A stretch of 64,000 nucleotides of DNA from NCBI GenBank assembly GCA_037127315.1, contig JBBBDQ010001451.1, forward strand, positions 943,501 through 1,007,500. The letters run 5' to 3'. Below, one piece after another: positions 44,619 to 56,299 of the stretch. This DNA comes from Ascarosepion bandense. Taxonomy: Eukaryota > Mollusca > Cephalopoda > Sepiida > Sepiidae. Position numbers and translations under genes: made by a program. Position 1 is the stretch's first letter; each line of letters opens with the position of its first letter. A model generated the notes under the pieces. The model searched no databases and was not told the DNA's origin. It worked only from the letters and a program-made list of their open reading frames with translations.

Positions 44619-45035
44619 CTATAGCCTTGGCTAACAACCAATCTATGGCAGAAAGTAATGGCAACCTACTGTGGGATAATCTTCTGCCCAGTTAGTCATG
44701 TCTCTTTCGGGACATGATCGTCCAAGTGTGTATCACATATGGCACTTAACTGATTGACTGAATATAATAGCTGGAAACATGATTAAGACTTCTACTGGTC
44801 ATAAAGTGAGGGAACGGTTTTCTATTGTTATCAAATAATAAAATGATCCACCACTAATTACTATTTAATAATATAATACATTTCTTCCCCATCTAGCCAT
44901 GAATCAAATAGCAGGACAGATTGGGTTCTGTAGCCTTGGTTGGCAACCTGTCTACTGCAGAAGGTAATGGCAACCTACTGCGGAATAATCTTTTGCCCAG
45001 TCAGTCATGTCTCTTTCGAGACATGTCCACCCAAT
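44619..45035 (+). repeat. SINE 3'-half / hairpin / SINE 3'-half tandem unit
   Basis: A SINE 3' half (44619-44757) is followed by the linker gaatataatagctggaaaca. A hairpin module of about 70 bp comes next (44797-44865; ggtcataaagtgaggg .. gatccaccacta), then a second linker and another SINE 3' half (44885-45035). The same order, with the same linkers, forms an array at 60638-61760. The tRNA head is absent. Confidence 0.7.
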
Positions 45036-45275
45036 GCTGATGCATGTAAAAGATGTAAATCAATATTTGATATTTAATATCTTATAATTATCGTTTATTG
45101 TTCAACATAGAGCGTTAATAATGAAGAATGGCTGCCCCCTGCCTCAGTACACGTACAGCCACACACACACACGTACAGCCACACACACACGTACAGCAGC
45201 AGTGGACAGCAGCAGTAGACAGCAGCAGTGGACAGCTATTCTTAGAGAGGCTGTGACAGACAAAAGCTTCTCTGC

Positions 45276-45313
45276 CATTCTGAAGATGAGATATTGATCT
45301 CGAAATATTAATG
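45276..45313 (+). ncRNA. Hammerhead ribozyme-like motif (H4)
   Basis: Helix I CAUU/AAUG pairs perfectly. The core CUGAAGA (45280-45286) is followed by helix II GAGAU-AUUG-AUCUC with one bulged U, then GAA, the palindrome AUAU and U at H17 (45309). The core is intact. A TA tract begins about 85 nt downstream. The 4-nt helix III would need dimeric folding, as proposed for short-helix-III hammerheads. Confidence 0.55.
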
Positions 45314-45422
45314 TTTAATAAACAGGTAATACCCAGACACTTCTTTACCTTCCTTTATTTTATCAACGCATTGTGACGGCCTTCAATACATAACCCATAT
45401 ATATATATATATATATGTATAT

Positions 45423-45593
45423 AATCTATCTCCCGGTTCACACTCCACCCACGTCTATTGAACAGGTGAAGAGGCTCTTCCCTTGCTCCCTGTTTAGGAT
45501 GTCGTTCCCGGCTTTCTCTTTTCCAATCTTTTCACTCTTACGTAGCCCCCTGCGCTTCAGTGGCGTTACCGCCTTGCTCGGGGTGATACAAAT

Positions 45594-45597
<4 letters not shown>
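45423..45597 (+). mobile_element. SINE with one repeat unit and LINE-A tail
   Basis: One copy of the unit (ctcccggttcacactccacc) directly followed by the LINE-A tail (gcgcttcagtggcgtt..cttgctcggggtg). It is the single-repeat form of the SINE at 31660 (four units) and 62262 (two units). Confidence 0.75.

Positions 45598-45648
<51 letters not shown>
45598..45648. repeat. (TA)n microsatellite
   Basis: About 25 TA units between the SINE and the PLE terminal copy. Confidence 0.95.
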
Positions 45649-45650
<2 letters not shown>

Positions 45651-45816
45651 CCCAAAAGAAATAGCATGTAGCTAAAATCCTCAAAACCAGATCCTATTAA
45701 TATTAACTTTATTAATATTAAAAATGCTCCAGGTGAAGGGCTCGATGTAAACGGTATTATCTATTTACTGAGCCAAATATGTACAATATATCAAAGAAAT
45801 TTCCGACTTCTATACA

Positions 45817-45872
45817 CATTGTATAGCTATTTCAGCCAAAAAAACCCCAAAAAACTCGCTTCTTCAGCAACG
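45817..45872 (-). ncRNA. Hammerhead-like motif, left arm
   Basis: On the minus strand: helix I CGUUG/CAAUG, core CUGAAGA (45867-45861), then GAA, the palindrome AUAGCUAU and A at H17 (45822). Helix II is swollen by T and G runs and keeps only about three pairs. Confidence 0.45.
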
Positions 45873-46277
45873 AACAAAAACAAAAAAAATTATTTCAAAA
45901 ATGGCACAAAAGTTTATATACCGGAAGGATACTCAAAAATATATCCATACACAGGAAGTTTAAATAAAAAAAAAACAATAAAAAAAGTGGGGAATTTAAG
46001 GGAGAACATTTTTTTTAAATGTGTAGTCCAGACATAGATGTAGATGGGGTAGAGAAAGGGATTTTGATTCTCTAAAACAGACGTAATCTGAAAGTCTTCT
46101 TCTATAATCGAGTTTGGAATCCTTTCTCTGCCCTTCTGTCTAGACGACATTTTTTTTCTAAAACCCAATTTTTTAAATTTTTTATTTAAACTTCCTGTGT
46201 AAGGACATGTTTTGGGGCTCCTTCCCGTATATGAATTTTTTGTACCAAATTTGAATGAAGAAATTTTTGTATTTGAT

Positions 46278-46324
46278 CGTTGCTGAAGAAGCGAGATTTT
46301 TCTCGCTGAAATTGCTATGCAACG
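46278..46324 (+). ncRNA. Hammerhead-like motif, right arm, cleavage-site G
   Basis: Helix I CGUUG/CAACG is perfect, the core CUGAAGA is intact, and helix II AGCGAG..CUCGCU is perfect. GAA follows, then AUUGCUAU with one mismatch. The residue at the cleavage position (46319) is G, which the hammerhead rule (H = A, C, U) excludes. It is probably a silent structural relic. Confidence 0.45.
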
Positions 46325-46349
46325 TATGTAGAATTCGGAATTTTATTTG

Positions 46350-46350
<1 letters not shown>

Positions 46351-46397
<47 letters not shown>
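46351..46397. repeat. (TA)n microsatellite
   Basis: It follows the right-arm hammerhead-like motif after about 30 nt. Confidence 0.95.
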
Positions 46398-46398
<1 letters not shown>

Positions 46399-46635
46399 GA
46401 TCATTATTTCATGTGATTATAATTAATAATTCAGATATAAAGCCTTTTTTCATATACGGCTGAGTATATAATTTATTCTGAGTTTATAAGAACCTATTCT
46501 AGTAGATAATTTATAGTTAATTCTACGTGTGGTCGTATGCAAAATCATTGTTTACTATATACTGAACAGGATGACAGCTTTATAAACATCTGAAATTAAC
46601 GGGTAATACACTAATACATACACACACGCACACGT

Positions 46636-46706
<71 letters not shown>

Positions 46707-48567
46707 AATTTTAAATAAAATTCCTAGCAGTGCGTTCAATTAGATTTGCTACGCCTGTTTTGTCCTTAGACATATTGTGTAAGTCAGTAGTTTTAAATTG
46801 AATTAGCGATGAATGAACGCGTCTCAAACACACATTCTTCAAGCTAATCAATATTTCATTACAAGAGATAGAATGCAGTTAATCTTATTGCTTTCTACAT
46901 ATTTTCAATTCCTACTTATACCAGTAGCATTAAGAATAATAATTACAATTGAAACTGATTTTTGCAACTATTCTTTTTTCAGTTGTAAGATTTTTAAGAG
47001 AACAATGTTTTCTCGAAGAAATCACGGACACCATGGAATATTTTGAGGCGAATTCTTGCCGATTCCTTTACGTTTGTCTCTGTTCGTTTACATATATATC
47101 ATGCTCGTACAGGTCAATTTCAATTCACAATCATTATTAATTTAACGAGAACAAATGGGTGAGATTTCTATCATAATTTAATTTCAAGGTAGCATTCTAA
47201 AGATTGGCTCGGCTTATCGTTTGCGTTAAAGAATATTCTGACTGTCTCCCTCGAGCAACAGAGTAAACTCTATCAAAAATGGTAACTTTCTACTGTATCT
47301 ATCTGATTGATACGCAAAGAAAACAACCCTATGTCTCTTTTTTATTCTTTTCCAAACCAAATCTACATTTGTCTTTGGTTCAAAATATACAAAGATCAAC
47401 TTTTTTGACTCCCGTGAAAGCTAAACCTGTCTACATTTTGGATCATTGTAAATGACAATATTATTTTTTTTCATGCAAGCCAAACCCATATTCATATTTA
47501 TGATTTTTGTAAATACCAAGACCCTGCTTTTTGTCCCTAGCTCACATTAAATATATGTTTACTTTTTTTATTTTTAGGCAAACCAACGCTGTCTTACTAT
47601 TTGAATCTTACTTAAAACCAGTGTATTTGTTTTACGTGGAAAACAAGCTTTATGTAGTTTTTTCTCTTAAGAAAATTAATTTCTACTATTCTATTGTATG
47701 GCATAATAATTCATTACATAACGTGAATAATTGTTTTGGTGAAACAGACCTATTTTATAGTGAATAGATTATCCCACCTAATTTAAAAAGGAGTAGTAAG
47801 AGGAACGGGGTCAGTCGATACTGGACAATAGTAGTCGACAGTTAGTCGAATACGAAAGTAGTCAGCGACCTGGCAAGATTAAACTGTGTAATACATATTA
47901 TACCACATTCCTAACGTTTTGTACGTCGAACCTATGCGGACCGATTTTAGCACAAATACTAGCCTCCACTGCGAAAATAACTCCGCAACAATAATGTTGA
48001 TAAGCACCAAGATCAAAGTTCCAACGCGAATTCTCCGTCTGTTGAAAAAAAAAAACAGATGCCCGACCTTATTTTGTATTGGGTATACGGGATATTTTCT
48101 TGCAGATATTAATGGTTAGCAATCCCATAATAAAAATGGCCTTGTGCCGCACTCCATTTCAGTGTAGAGGTAGATAAATACCCAGATCAAAGTTTCACCG
48201 CGAACACTCCCTTGTTGGATTCCCTGCTACGAGGAGGAAATGAACCTAGACGAGGCTACATCGAAAAGCAGAGTCAGCTTCATGCAGTGTCTACGAAAAT
48301 CGTTTGCCCGAGATTACGGGCTCGGAATTCCCACATTAAATAATCGACCTTGTGTCATATCCGGCCTTAGTGGGAAAGTTACTGGTAAATACCCAGATCA
48401 AAGATCAAAGGGTGCTATTTGTTCTATCGTCTATGATACTTGCAGAAACCTAAAAAAAAAAAAACATCGAAAAACGACTTTGGATAATAGCATACAGAAA
48501 TATCTCCGAATAAAGGTATTTTAATGTAATCAAATACACATTACTTATTATTATCAAACAATTGAGT
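46398..48567. other. Long AT-rich region, nothing recognised
   Basis: A compound CA/TA/TG microsatellite lies at about 46620-46707. Loosely repeated blocks (cccagatcaaag, gccttgtg) occur at 47.9-48.4 kb, suggesting an old tandem duplication. Frames up to 94 codons carry no recognisable domain. Confidence 0.45.
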
Positions 48568-48725
48568 TATATATATATATATATATATAACATAGCACAC
48601 TTGGTATACAATCCAGGCAAATTCCGATAGAGACAAACTCAAGAGAACTCAATGTTAAATTCATTTGTTTAATTTAACAGAGTAATAAAAATTCATTTAT
48701 TTAATTTAACAGAGTAATATAAATC
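48568..48725 (-). repeat. PLE-type terminal repeat, partial, with a TA tract
   Basis: The reverse complement matches 58555-58640 (gagttctcttgagt, gtctctat, gcctggattgtatacc, then TA tract). It also has a 31-bp tandem duplication at 48658-48723. It is associated with the hammerhead family at 49467 and 58379. Confidence 0.55.
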
Positions 48726-49455
48726 CCTTTTCGCGTTTCTTAGAATGAATATGAATACGTCGGTTTCGATCTAGCGTTTTTTTAATTATTTTAAAATCGG
48801 TTCTATCGTGTTTTCTTCGTTTTTCTTTCCTTCTTTTTGTGTTTTTCCCCCTGTAAGGTTTATCTAATTTTCCTTGTTTCTATATTTCTATTTTTTTAAT
48901 TTTAGTATTTTTAATTATTTTAACAATTTTTTTTCAAAATTAGCATTGATTTGTCAAATAATCGTAAGAGTAGTTATTTTTTCAAATTGTATTAAAATTA
49001 TGATGTACAATTTTTTTGTACCGTAAATATATCCCATTATATTTGAAATTAAATTTCATAGTTAAATTTTTCCATGTTTTTCTAAGAGAACAGTTAGGAA
49101 GTTTGAGACGCTGTTACGATAAATGGTTTCAACATTTATTTCTCGTGATACTGTATTTCGTTTTATTGAATCTCTTTGTCTTTTTTTCACTTCTTGCTTT
49201 CCATTCAGTTTTTTTCCCCTTTTTTTCTTTTTTTCTGTTTTATTTCTCTTTTTCTCTTCTTTACATTAATCAATCGTCTATCTTTTCTTTATCCTTGCTT
49301 TCCTCTTTTCTTTAGTGTTCTTTTCGAATGAGCGGGAAATTTTCGTAAATAACCGTCACAAATGTTTATTCTTATATGAACATGTGAGTGTCTATGTAAC
49401 ATAAAATAAAAGACAAGAATGTTTTTGGTGGTGGGGGGGTAATTTGAGGACGAAC
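48726..49455. other. T-rich and pyrimidine-rich stretch
   Basis: Long ttttctttttct runs at 49170-49320. No gene was recognised. Confidence 0.45.
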
Positions 49456-49459
49456 TGTT

Positions 49460-49525
49460 GTACCATTTGGGTCGGACGAGCCGCGATAATGACATCATGA
49501 CGCAGTGAAATATGTATTACCTATC
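49460..49525 (+). ncRNA. Hammerhead-like motif with a core substitution
   Basis: Helix I GGGU/ACCU, core CGGACGA (U4 replaced by G), helix II GCCGCG..CGCAGU with one mismatch, then GAA, AUAUGUAU and U at H17. It belongs to the same family as the intact copy at 58379-58434. A TA tract follows at 49535. Confidence 0.45.
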
Positions 49526-49534
49526 TAAAATCTT

Positions 49535-49852
49535 ATATATATATATATATATATATACTGTTACGAACGCGTTTGGGCCAGCAACACATAAAAATACAAT
49601 TTTAGTTGGAATAATGCTGAAGGGAGTGAATTAAACTATAACGCAATATAATTTGATACCGAAAGGAAATTTATTATAACACACAAAAATATTCGCAAAC
49701 ACACAAGAATAAGGTGACAGAACTATAATATACCGGACACTAGAACGGGTTCAACTTCGTAATGGCTTCACACAATATTCACTGGAAAATAAGAGGTGAG
49801 TCTAACGAGGAAGTTTAGGAGGAATGGAAAATGGTTATCTACGTCGGCTAAA

Positions 49853-49886
<34 letters not shown>

Positions 49887-49929
49887 CAAAACGTATATAT
49901 ATATTGCAAAACGTATATATATATTGCAA

Positions 49930-49965
<36 letters not shown>

Positions 49966-50207
49966 CAAAACGTACCAAAAAAATTAGTAGTACTAATCAT
50001 GACTGAAATCAGAAAAAACCTACTGCTAACAATACAGTAACGTAAGTCGTCAAACCCAAAAGGTACTACCAAATGGGTAAAGGGGAATAATAAAAAGAAA
50101 CAAACAAAGCAAAAGCTGTGTTCGAAAGAAAAAATAAACCCAAGACGAAAACCTTAACAAGAAAGAGCTCAATACGAAAGTACGAAAGTAGAGCAAAAAT
50201 ACAAACT
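49535..50207. other. TA tracts and unidentified element
   Basis: TA tracts lie at 49535-49557 and 49856-49964, the latter broken by repeated ttgcaaaacg. Between them a sequence starting TGTTACGAACGCG resembles an LTR start, but no partner end was found. Confidence 0.4.
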
Positions 50208-50330
50208 AAATCTAAAAGTGAGCCAAACATCGACCGTGGTTTCACTCCCCGGATCGTCAAAACAAGGCCTTGTCCTGACGATCCGGCGAGTGAAACCGCG
50301 GTCGACGTTTGGCTCACTTTTAGATTTTAG
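50208..50330. repeat. Foldback with hammerhead-like arms
   Basis: Two inverted arms of about 55 bp (aaatctaaaagtgagccaaa and its inverse) surround a short loop. The right arm reads CUGACGA (50275-50281), a weak stem, then GAA, the perfect palindrome ACCGCGGU and C at H17 (50303). Helix I is UGUC/GACG. The left arm (minus strand) has UUGACGA and an imperfect palindrome. A TA tract follows directly. Confidence 0.55.

Positions 50331-50331
<1 letters not shown>

Positions 50332-50383
<52 letters not shown>
50332..50383. repeat. (TA)n microsatellite
   Basis: About 26 TA units adjacent to the foldback. Confidence 0.95.
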
Positions 50384-50385
<2 letters not shown>

Positions 50386-50611
50386 GATACACAGCTAGGA
50401 TTTGGTCAGAGAGATTAACAAAACAATCTTTACCTTTCACGGTAGCACAATCTGACCCGGTGACCTAATTAATACTACTCTCCTTTCTGGAGTGGTATAA
50501 CCCTGACCGAATGACCAGTTACTCCTACTGTTACTAATGTGACTATTTTAGTCCTGACTCAAGGCTTTTGAGGCAAAAAACTCTTCTAAACTCCTTCGTT
50601 TCAATATATGT

Positions 50612-50715
50612 ATATATCGTGTTGGATACACCAGTTATCGTCCAATCACCCAAGTTAAGCAACATCGAGCTTGGACAGTACTTAAATTGGTCACCATTTG
50701 GGAATACTACAAAAC
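50612..50715 (+). mobile_element. 5S rRNA-like SINE fragment
   Basis: It contains gttggatacaccagttatcg, then cacccaagttaagcaacatc and accatttgggaatac. About 85% of the 5S length is recognisable, with many substitutions. There is no tRNA part. It is not a functional 5S gene. Confidence 0.55.
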
Positions 50716-50869
50716 AAAGTTCTTTCGGGTCCTTATCGGAGCTTAACGGAATTTACCGAATCGAATGGCTCTATTATTTGTATTAAGCTTTTCAATTTTT
50801 CGGTTAGTAAATATAGTCTTCATGTATTAACTAAATAATCTAGCGTGAACGATGAAGGAGGAAAGTTTG

Positions 50870-53485
50870 AAATGTTTTTGAAACTTTATAATTTGCTATA
50901 ATAAAAAATAATAAAAATGAATTCAATTCTTGTAAAAATTTATTATTCATTGAACTTTTTTCAGAAAATATATCCTTAAGATATATTGATTATAAAATCA
51001 ATTAAATGTTTATCTAAAAAAAAAAACGGTATAGTTTTATTGCATTTTTGTTTTCACAATTCGGAGCAAATATTCTACAAAAAAGGGCTAATTTAGAAAT
51101 AAAAGTAGACAGTAGCCTAGCATACCCCAATGACTCCTGAATTTAATTAATATTAGGTATATGTGCACACTCCTGCAAATTTCTAGACATTTCAGGAAAT
51201 TAATTGGGTGGGGGTTTACATATGTAACAAAATATTTTTACCAAAATTTTATAAAAAAAATGATTTCAGTCATTTATGAATGAATCCTGAAATTTTCATC
51301 AAAATCCGACGATTATTTTATTTTTGCAAGAAGTTTCAAATTAATGTGTTTTTATAGGCAACAAATTGACTTGCGTAATATTACTTTTGCCTCATTAAAA
51401 ACTTGTAAAAACTGCGTCACTCACGGACGAAAGAAAAACAAGATTTTATACCAAAGTTTTAAACATGTTAAAAGGATAAAAAAAACAACATTAAAAAATA
51501 CTTTTATGTATCCTCTTAGTAATAACATAAACATTTTGCCGATAAAACATTTTTATTTACTTTGGGGCTTTTTTTCTTCATACTGTACTGTTTTTTAGTA
51601 AATTCGTAGAGGTACCTATGTTTAATGAATTCGTGGAGTTACCTATGTATTTTCAGCGAATTCGTGGAGGTACCTATGTTTAATGAATTGTAACAAGAAA
51701 TCGATGAACAGAATTTAAATTCCAGGCCAGTTTGCGACATTCATTTTCCCACGAATAAGCTTGCGAAATTTCTCCTAACCCCTCATATAGATTAAATATC
51801 AAGCAAGAAGGACTCTACCCGTAGTTGTCAACCAGCATAGCAAAAAGAAGGAATCGAAAGAGAAAGCCATGTATAGTCCCGGTGTAACATACAATCAAGG
51901 CCATTGAAATGTTCATGGATTTAATGATGGTCCTTATTACAAAAGATTACATTTTGGACGAAGATAGAAATAAAATTTGGTACCTCCATTCATTTCCAAT
52001 ACTTAAACTGAAATTGAAATTTTAAAAATAATTTATCTTCAATCATTAAAATTAGCTTTAATTGAAAGCCAAGGGATTAAATTTAATAATTATAGTAAGC
52101 AAAACATACTGGTGCATTTTTAACCGAAATAATATTGATTGAAATCTAAAATTTTGAAATTTTACAAATTCTTTTAAATATACCGTCATTTTTGATTGAT
52201 TACGTAAACAGTAGCCAAATTTCTGTTTTAAAAATCTTGCAAAAATAAAATATACCTCACATTAGTCACATATATATATGTGACTAATCCTATATATATG
52301 TGACTAACCCTGCCAAAATTTCCATTTCTTTTTTTAATTATCATAAATTAGTTAATGCACCTACGCTCACAATTAATTAAAAAATTGATGAATTGAAAAA
52401 AATACTTTAAATGCCGAAGGAATTACTTGCAAAACAGGCTGTTAAATTTTAGAAACGTAGAGAATAAAATATCGTACGAATGAAAATGTGTTCTTCTATG
52501 GTTTTCTATGTAAGGGAGAATGACCCAGAACGCTTGTTGACTTATAAAATCAATTTGACCTATATGGAACATTGTACTTTATAAATATGAACATATTTAA
52601 ACAAATAATCTTTATTTTATTTTAAAAATATACAGGTTGAAAAATTTTAATTTTTTTTTTATAGGCAGTATAATCCTCAATTCTTAACTAATAAAAAAAT
52701 GCAACAATTCTTTAAAAGATTTTTAAAATATTTTTAAAACTTTATGAAATATTATAATAAAAAAATGAAAAGAATTCTTTTAAAATTTTATTAGTAATCG
52801 AAAACTTTTTTTTTTCTTCAGACTATAATGTCCGTAATTATTATTGTTTATTCCGGTAATTAAAAGCATATCAAATTAAATTATATCAGAGTTTTATTGC
52901 AGTTTTTATCTTACTCTTCGGATCATATTGTCAGATAGTGCCAAATAATTAAAAAAAATAGACAATTTATATTTCCCGATGAGTTCTGCGTTTAACTAAT
53001 AAAAAGTAAATAGCAGAAAATTAAAATTTATTAACATTTCATGAATTTACGTGGAGGTGGGTAACAGAATTAAAAGAAAAGATTTTCGTCAATATTTTAA
53101 AAAAATAATTATTTCAAAAATTATTTCATTCATTTTTGAATGAGTACTGAAAGTTGAATTAAAATCCGACAATTATTCGATTTTTGCGAGAATTTCCAAA
53201 TTAATGTGTTTGCCACCGAAAAAGTGAGTTACGTAAAAAAATTACGTAATCGATTGTAAAACAGTCGTAACATTTTCTACCACGCTGAGTCAAATCAAAA
53301 CAAAATTCTCTGCCAAAGTTTCGAACATATTAAAAGAGATTAAAAAATTTTATAAAATTAATAAAGATTACTTTGATCTTTCCTCTATTATAAACATTTT
53401 GATAGAAAAAGTTCGTTTTATTAATTTTTGAACCTTTTTAATTCATACTATGCTGTATTTTTTGTTATGTAATGGAGGTACCTAA
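50870..53485. repeat. Diverged direct duplication in AT-rich DNA
   Basis: 50870-51620 and 52720-53485 share, in order, aaactttatraaat, agttttattgca, aaaatccgacgattatt, ttaatgtgttt, ccaaagtttyaaac and a final taatgga-ggtacct-type block. Identity is roughly 60-70% by eye. At 51597-51690 a unit of about 30 bp (gaattcgtggaggtacctat) is repeated three times. The intervening 51.7-52.7 kb is unrecognised. It may be two old copies of an unidentified transposon. Confidence 0.5.
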
Positions 53486-54287
53486 ATAAAATCCAGCTTC
53501 CGAGGTCTGGCTGCTCTTGTTTTGATTTTACTTTGAGAAGCGGTTGTGATTAAAACCACGGCGTCTTTGTCTTCCGTCATCAAGGAGAAAATTCTGAGAC
53601 GGCTGACCTATTATTGTAGTCTCTTCAGACATATGCATTGATAGCTCCACTCCATAAGTTTCTTGTGTCACGTTTTGCATGAAGTGGGTGTGCAAAAAAA
53701 CACTGCTAATCTTGAATCGATTGGAATGTTTGATAAGTTCAGTTCTTACGTCTACGATTTCCTTTTAGGCTTGATTTTGTTTTCAACTGACAAAGTATTT
53801 TCTTCAAGATCAACTGACTTACCAATCCTACCATCACACAAAGCTTCTTTGATTTCGATCAGTATTTGTTCGAAACGCCGCATTCCTTATGACTATTTCT
53901 AGTTGTGTCATTACACAGTACGAGACGAAAAATTCATGGCTTAACGCGCTTCCCAATCTCGGATGAAAAAACAAAATTTTATTTCTGAGGAGAGGGAAAG
54001 GTCGAACAATTTTTAGCATCGTTTCCTTTAGATATAAATTCCATTCTTTCTACCAAGGTTGAGCTCAACTAACATTTGATGAAAACGTTTAATTATCGAA
54101 TAATTCTATCTCTCACTTGCTCAATGATATTTAATTGTAAATATTTTTGAACCTATTTGATTAGATATTTTCAACACATGATTTCTGCTGTGTTTTCTTT
54201 TTCTTTTGGCATAAAATATACTTCAGATTATCATAGATTCCTCACTTGCTCATAAATTGAAGATCGAACATGAAATTCTGCATCCAA
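53486..54287. other. Unrecognised, weakly coding-like on the minus strand
   Basis: Minus-strand pieces such as RRFEQILIEIKEALCDGRI are broken by stops within 60 codons. No family is recognised, and it may be part of a decayed transposon gene. Confidence 0.35.
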
Positions 54288-54387
54288 AAACTACCCCCTG
54301 ACGAGTGGACGGAGTGATTACCGGAGAGGTTGACTACGAATCTCTAGAATCAGGACGCTGAAGGTAACATCAATCAGCCAAGTGACA

Positions 54388-54450
<63 letters not shown>

Positions 54451-54703
54451 AAGGATTTATTTAAAGGAATTATGTTAATAATAAACTCACCAAAAATTGA
54501 TTTTGTTGAAAAATTCACTCATTAAATAAGTTACTTCAGAGGTCCTTCTGGAATTAGCAGCCATTTTGAAATTATGCTTAGCTGACTTCCAAATCTACCC
54601 TCTGATGAGTGGACAGAGTGTTTACCGGAGGGGATGGCTGACTACGTATCTCTAGAATTAGGACACTGATGAAAACATCAATCAGCCAATTGACAAAAAT
54701 TTT

Positions 54704-54738
<35 letters not shown>

Positions 54739-54880
54739 ATTTATTTAAAGGAATTATGTTAATAATAAACATCCCAAAATCGATTTTGTTGAAAAAGTTA
54801 CTTCAGAGGCATTTCTAGACTTAGGAGCCCTTTTGAAATTAAGCTTTGGTAGTTTCATAATGGATCTGCTATTGCACTTA
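54288..54880. repeat. ~302-bp tandem duplication with different microsatellites
   Basis: Two units (54288-54589 and 54590-54880) share ctacccyctgaygagtgga, tatctctagaat, aacatcaatcagcca, then a microsatellite, then gatttatttaaaggaattat. In the first unit the microsatellite is (CTAT)n (54391-54450). In the second it is (TA)n (about 54704-54737). Confidence 0.75.
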
Positions 54881-55457
54881 ATCTCGAATGAAAGTTCCCA
54901 TTTATTATTGATAGGAAATTTTAATAACCATTATTATGGCGATCATAATTATAATTCAAAAGGCACTTTTTAAATTTGATTCCTGTTCAATTATTTTCTA
55001 TTTTTTCTACATGCAGTTTTAAACGGAGAGCATTTTGCTACTCTTTTTGATGAAAATAAATTTTGATTGGATCTTCTCTTACAGTTTTGATAATAAGGGA
55101 AAAGTAATTAATAGAATATCGGGAAAAAGCGTAAAAAAATGTTCGATCAAAAAATCATCCTGTATTTAAGGTGCCCAAAATATTGCCAATGAGCTTTTGT
55201 GATTGGAGTATTAATTACACGTTTTTCGTCAATAGGAAACTGTGTGGCGTTTCGCCTTGAAGAAGAACACTTTGGAAATATCATTTCAACCCACACAAGG
55301 CAATAAAGACCCTCAGACTAAAAAAACAAAGAAAGGAAAATAATATTAAGAATTGGGAACAATAAAAGGGCAATAATTATGCAGATAAAAAATAATCATT
55401 GATATTACAATTATATTTTCGATGAGCAAAATTAACTCGGAAGCAAAAAAAGTGAAA
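54881..55457. other. AT-rich stretch, nothing recognised
   Basis: No feature seen. Confidence 0.4.
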
Positions 55458-55462
55458 GAGAG

Positions 55463-55849
55463 TGTTGTGGATTCCGGGTGAGGAACCGCACAAAATAATG
55501 AACAACAACACAGATATTTGAGATAGAAAAGTAGGTCATATTAAACGTAAAGGTACAGACTGGAACGCAGTTTAGTAATCCAGGAATACGATTAGTAATA
55601 ATATATATACAAGTCTTTGAAGTGACGCGTACTGGAATTAGTATATCCGTGTAATACTATTCTGGCTGAAGAGAGCTCAGAGTTACTATGACTACTGACG
55701 CGGTATTCTCTGTGTAACTTCGGTATTTCTCGGTAAATTAAGGATGTCTACGATATTTCTAACGGATCTATACTGTTCTCACTATGGCAGGAGTATATGT
55801 ATATTCAAGTTGAGTCCAATATCATAGAAAAAAGGGAGATCCCACAACA
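55463..55849. mobile_element. Solo LTR with 5-bp target duplication
   Basis: It is 387 bp from TGTTGTGG to CCACAACA with perfect 8-bp inverted ends, flanked by GAGAG on both sides (55458-55462 and 55850-55854). A 5-bp duplication is usual for Ty3/Gypsy and BEL elements. No internal region is left, so recombination between the two LTRs removed the element. Partial relatives lie at 6378-6500 and 57348-57548. Transcription direction is not clear. Confidence 0.8.
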
Positions 55850-55974
55850 GAGAGTTTCATCAGTAAGGAGTACAAGAGAAGAAGCCGATAGCATAGAAAT
55901 TATAGTTACATATAGCGATTCCAAATATAAAATGATGTGATCTTGGCGCCGATCTATTCAATCAGTTACCTGCC

Positions 55975-56255
55975 TACCGTGATACACACTTAGACGATCA
56001 TGTCTCGAAAGAGACATGACAGAGTGAGCAGATGATTTTCATGTAGCATGTTGCTATTAAATTTTGCGGTAGAATGGTTGCAAGCCAAAGCTATAGAACC
56101 AAATCTGTCCTGTTATTTAATCCATAGCAGGAGGGCAGAGGCGGATTAATACCTTTCCAAAGGGCATGTGTGCGTAAATAAATGCAACGAATTCGATCTC
56201 GGCTCCCCAATTTCTCGTTCTAGCCGATATCCACAGCCCCACAACACAGCGCTTA
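55975..56255 (-). mobile_element. tRNA-derived SINE, nearly full length
   Basis: On the minus strand, a degraded head (tgtggatatcggctagaacg) and a box B mutated to gatcgaatt lead into the typical body and the 3' palindrome tcatgtctctttcgagacatga. Confidence 0.75.
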
Positions 56256-56299
56256 AAATTCATAAACTCAAGTTACCATAGAAAAAAGGTTCATCAGAA

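Larger units (their letters stand above)
45655..46345. mobile_element. Inverted pair of PLE terminal regions
   Basis: 45655-45965 matches the 3' region of the PLE at 16755-17060 (minus strand). 46190-46345 is an inverted second copy. Each arm carries a hammerhead-like motif, and TA tracts lie outside both arms (45598-45648 and 46351-46397). About 225 bp without homology separate the arms. Confidence 0.65.

Noticed and set aside
54298..54330. Hammerhead start CUGACGAG and CUGAUGAG (also 54604)
   Set aside because: No GAAA follows at a suitable distance and no helix II can form.
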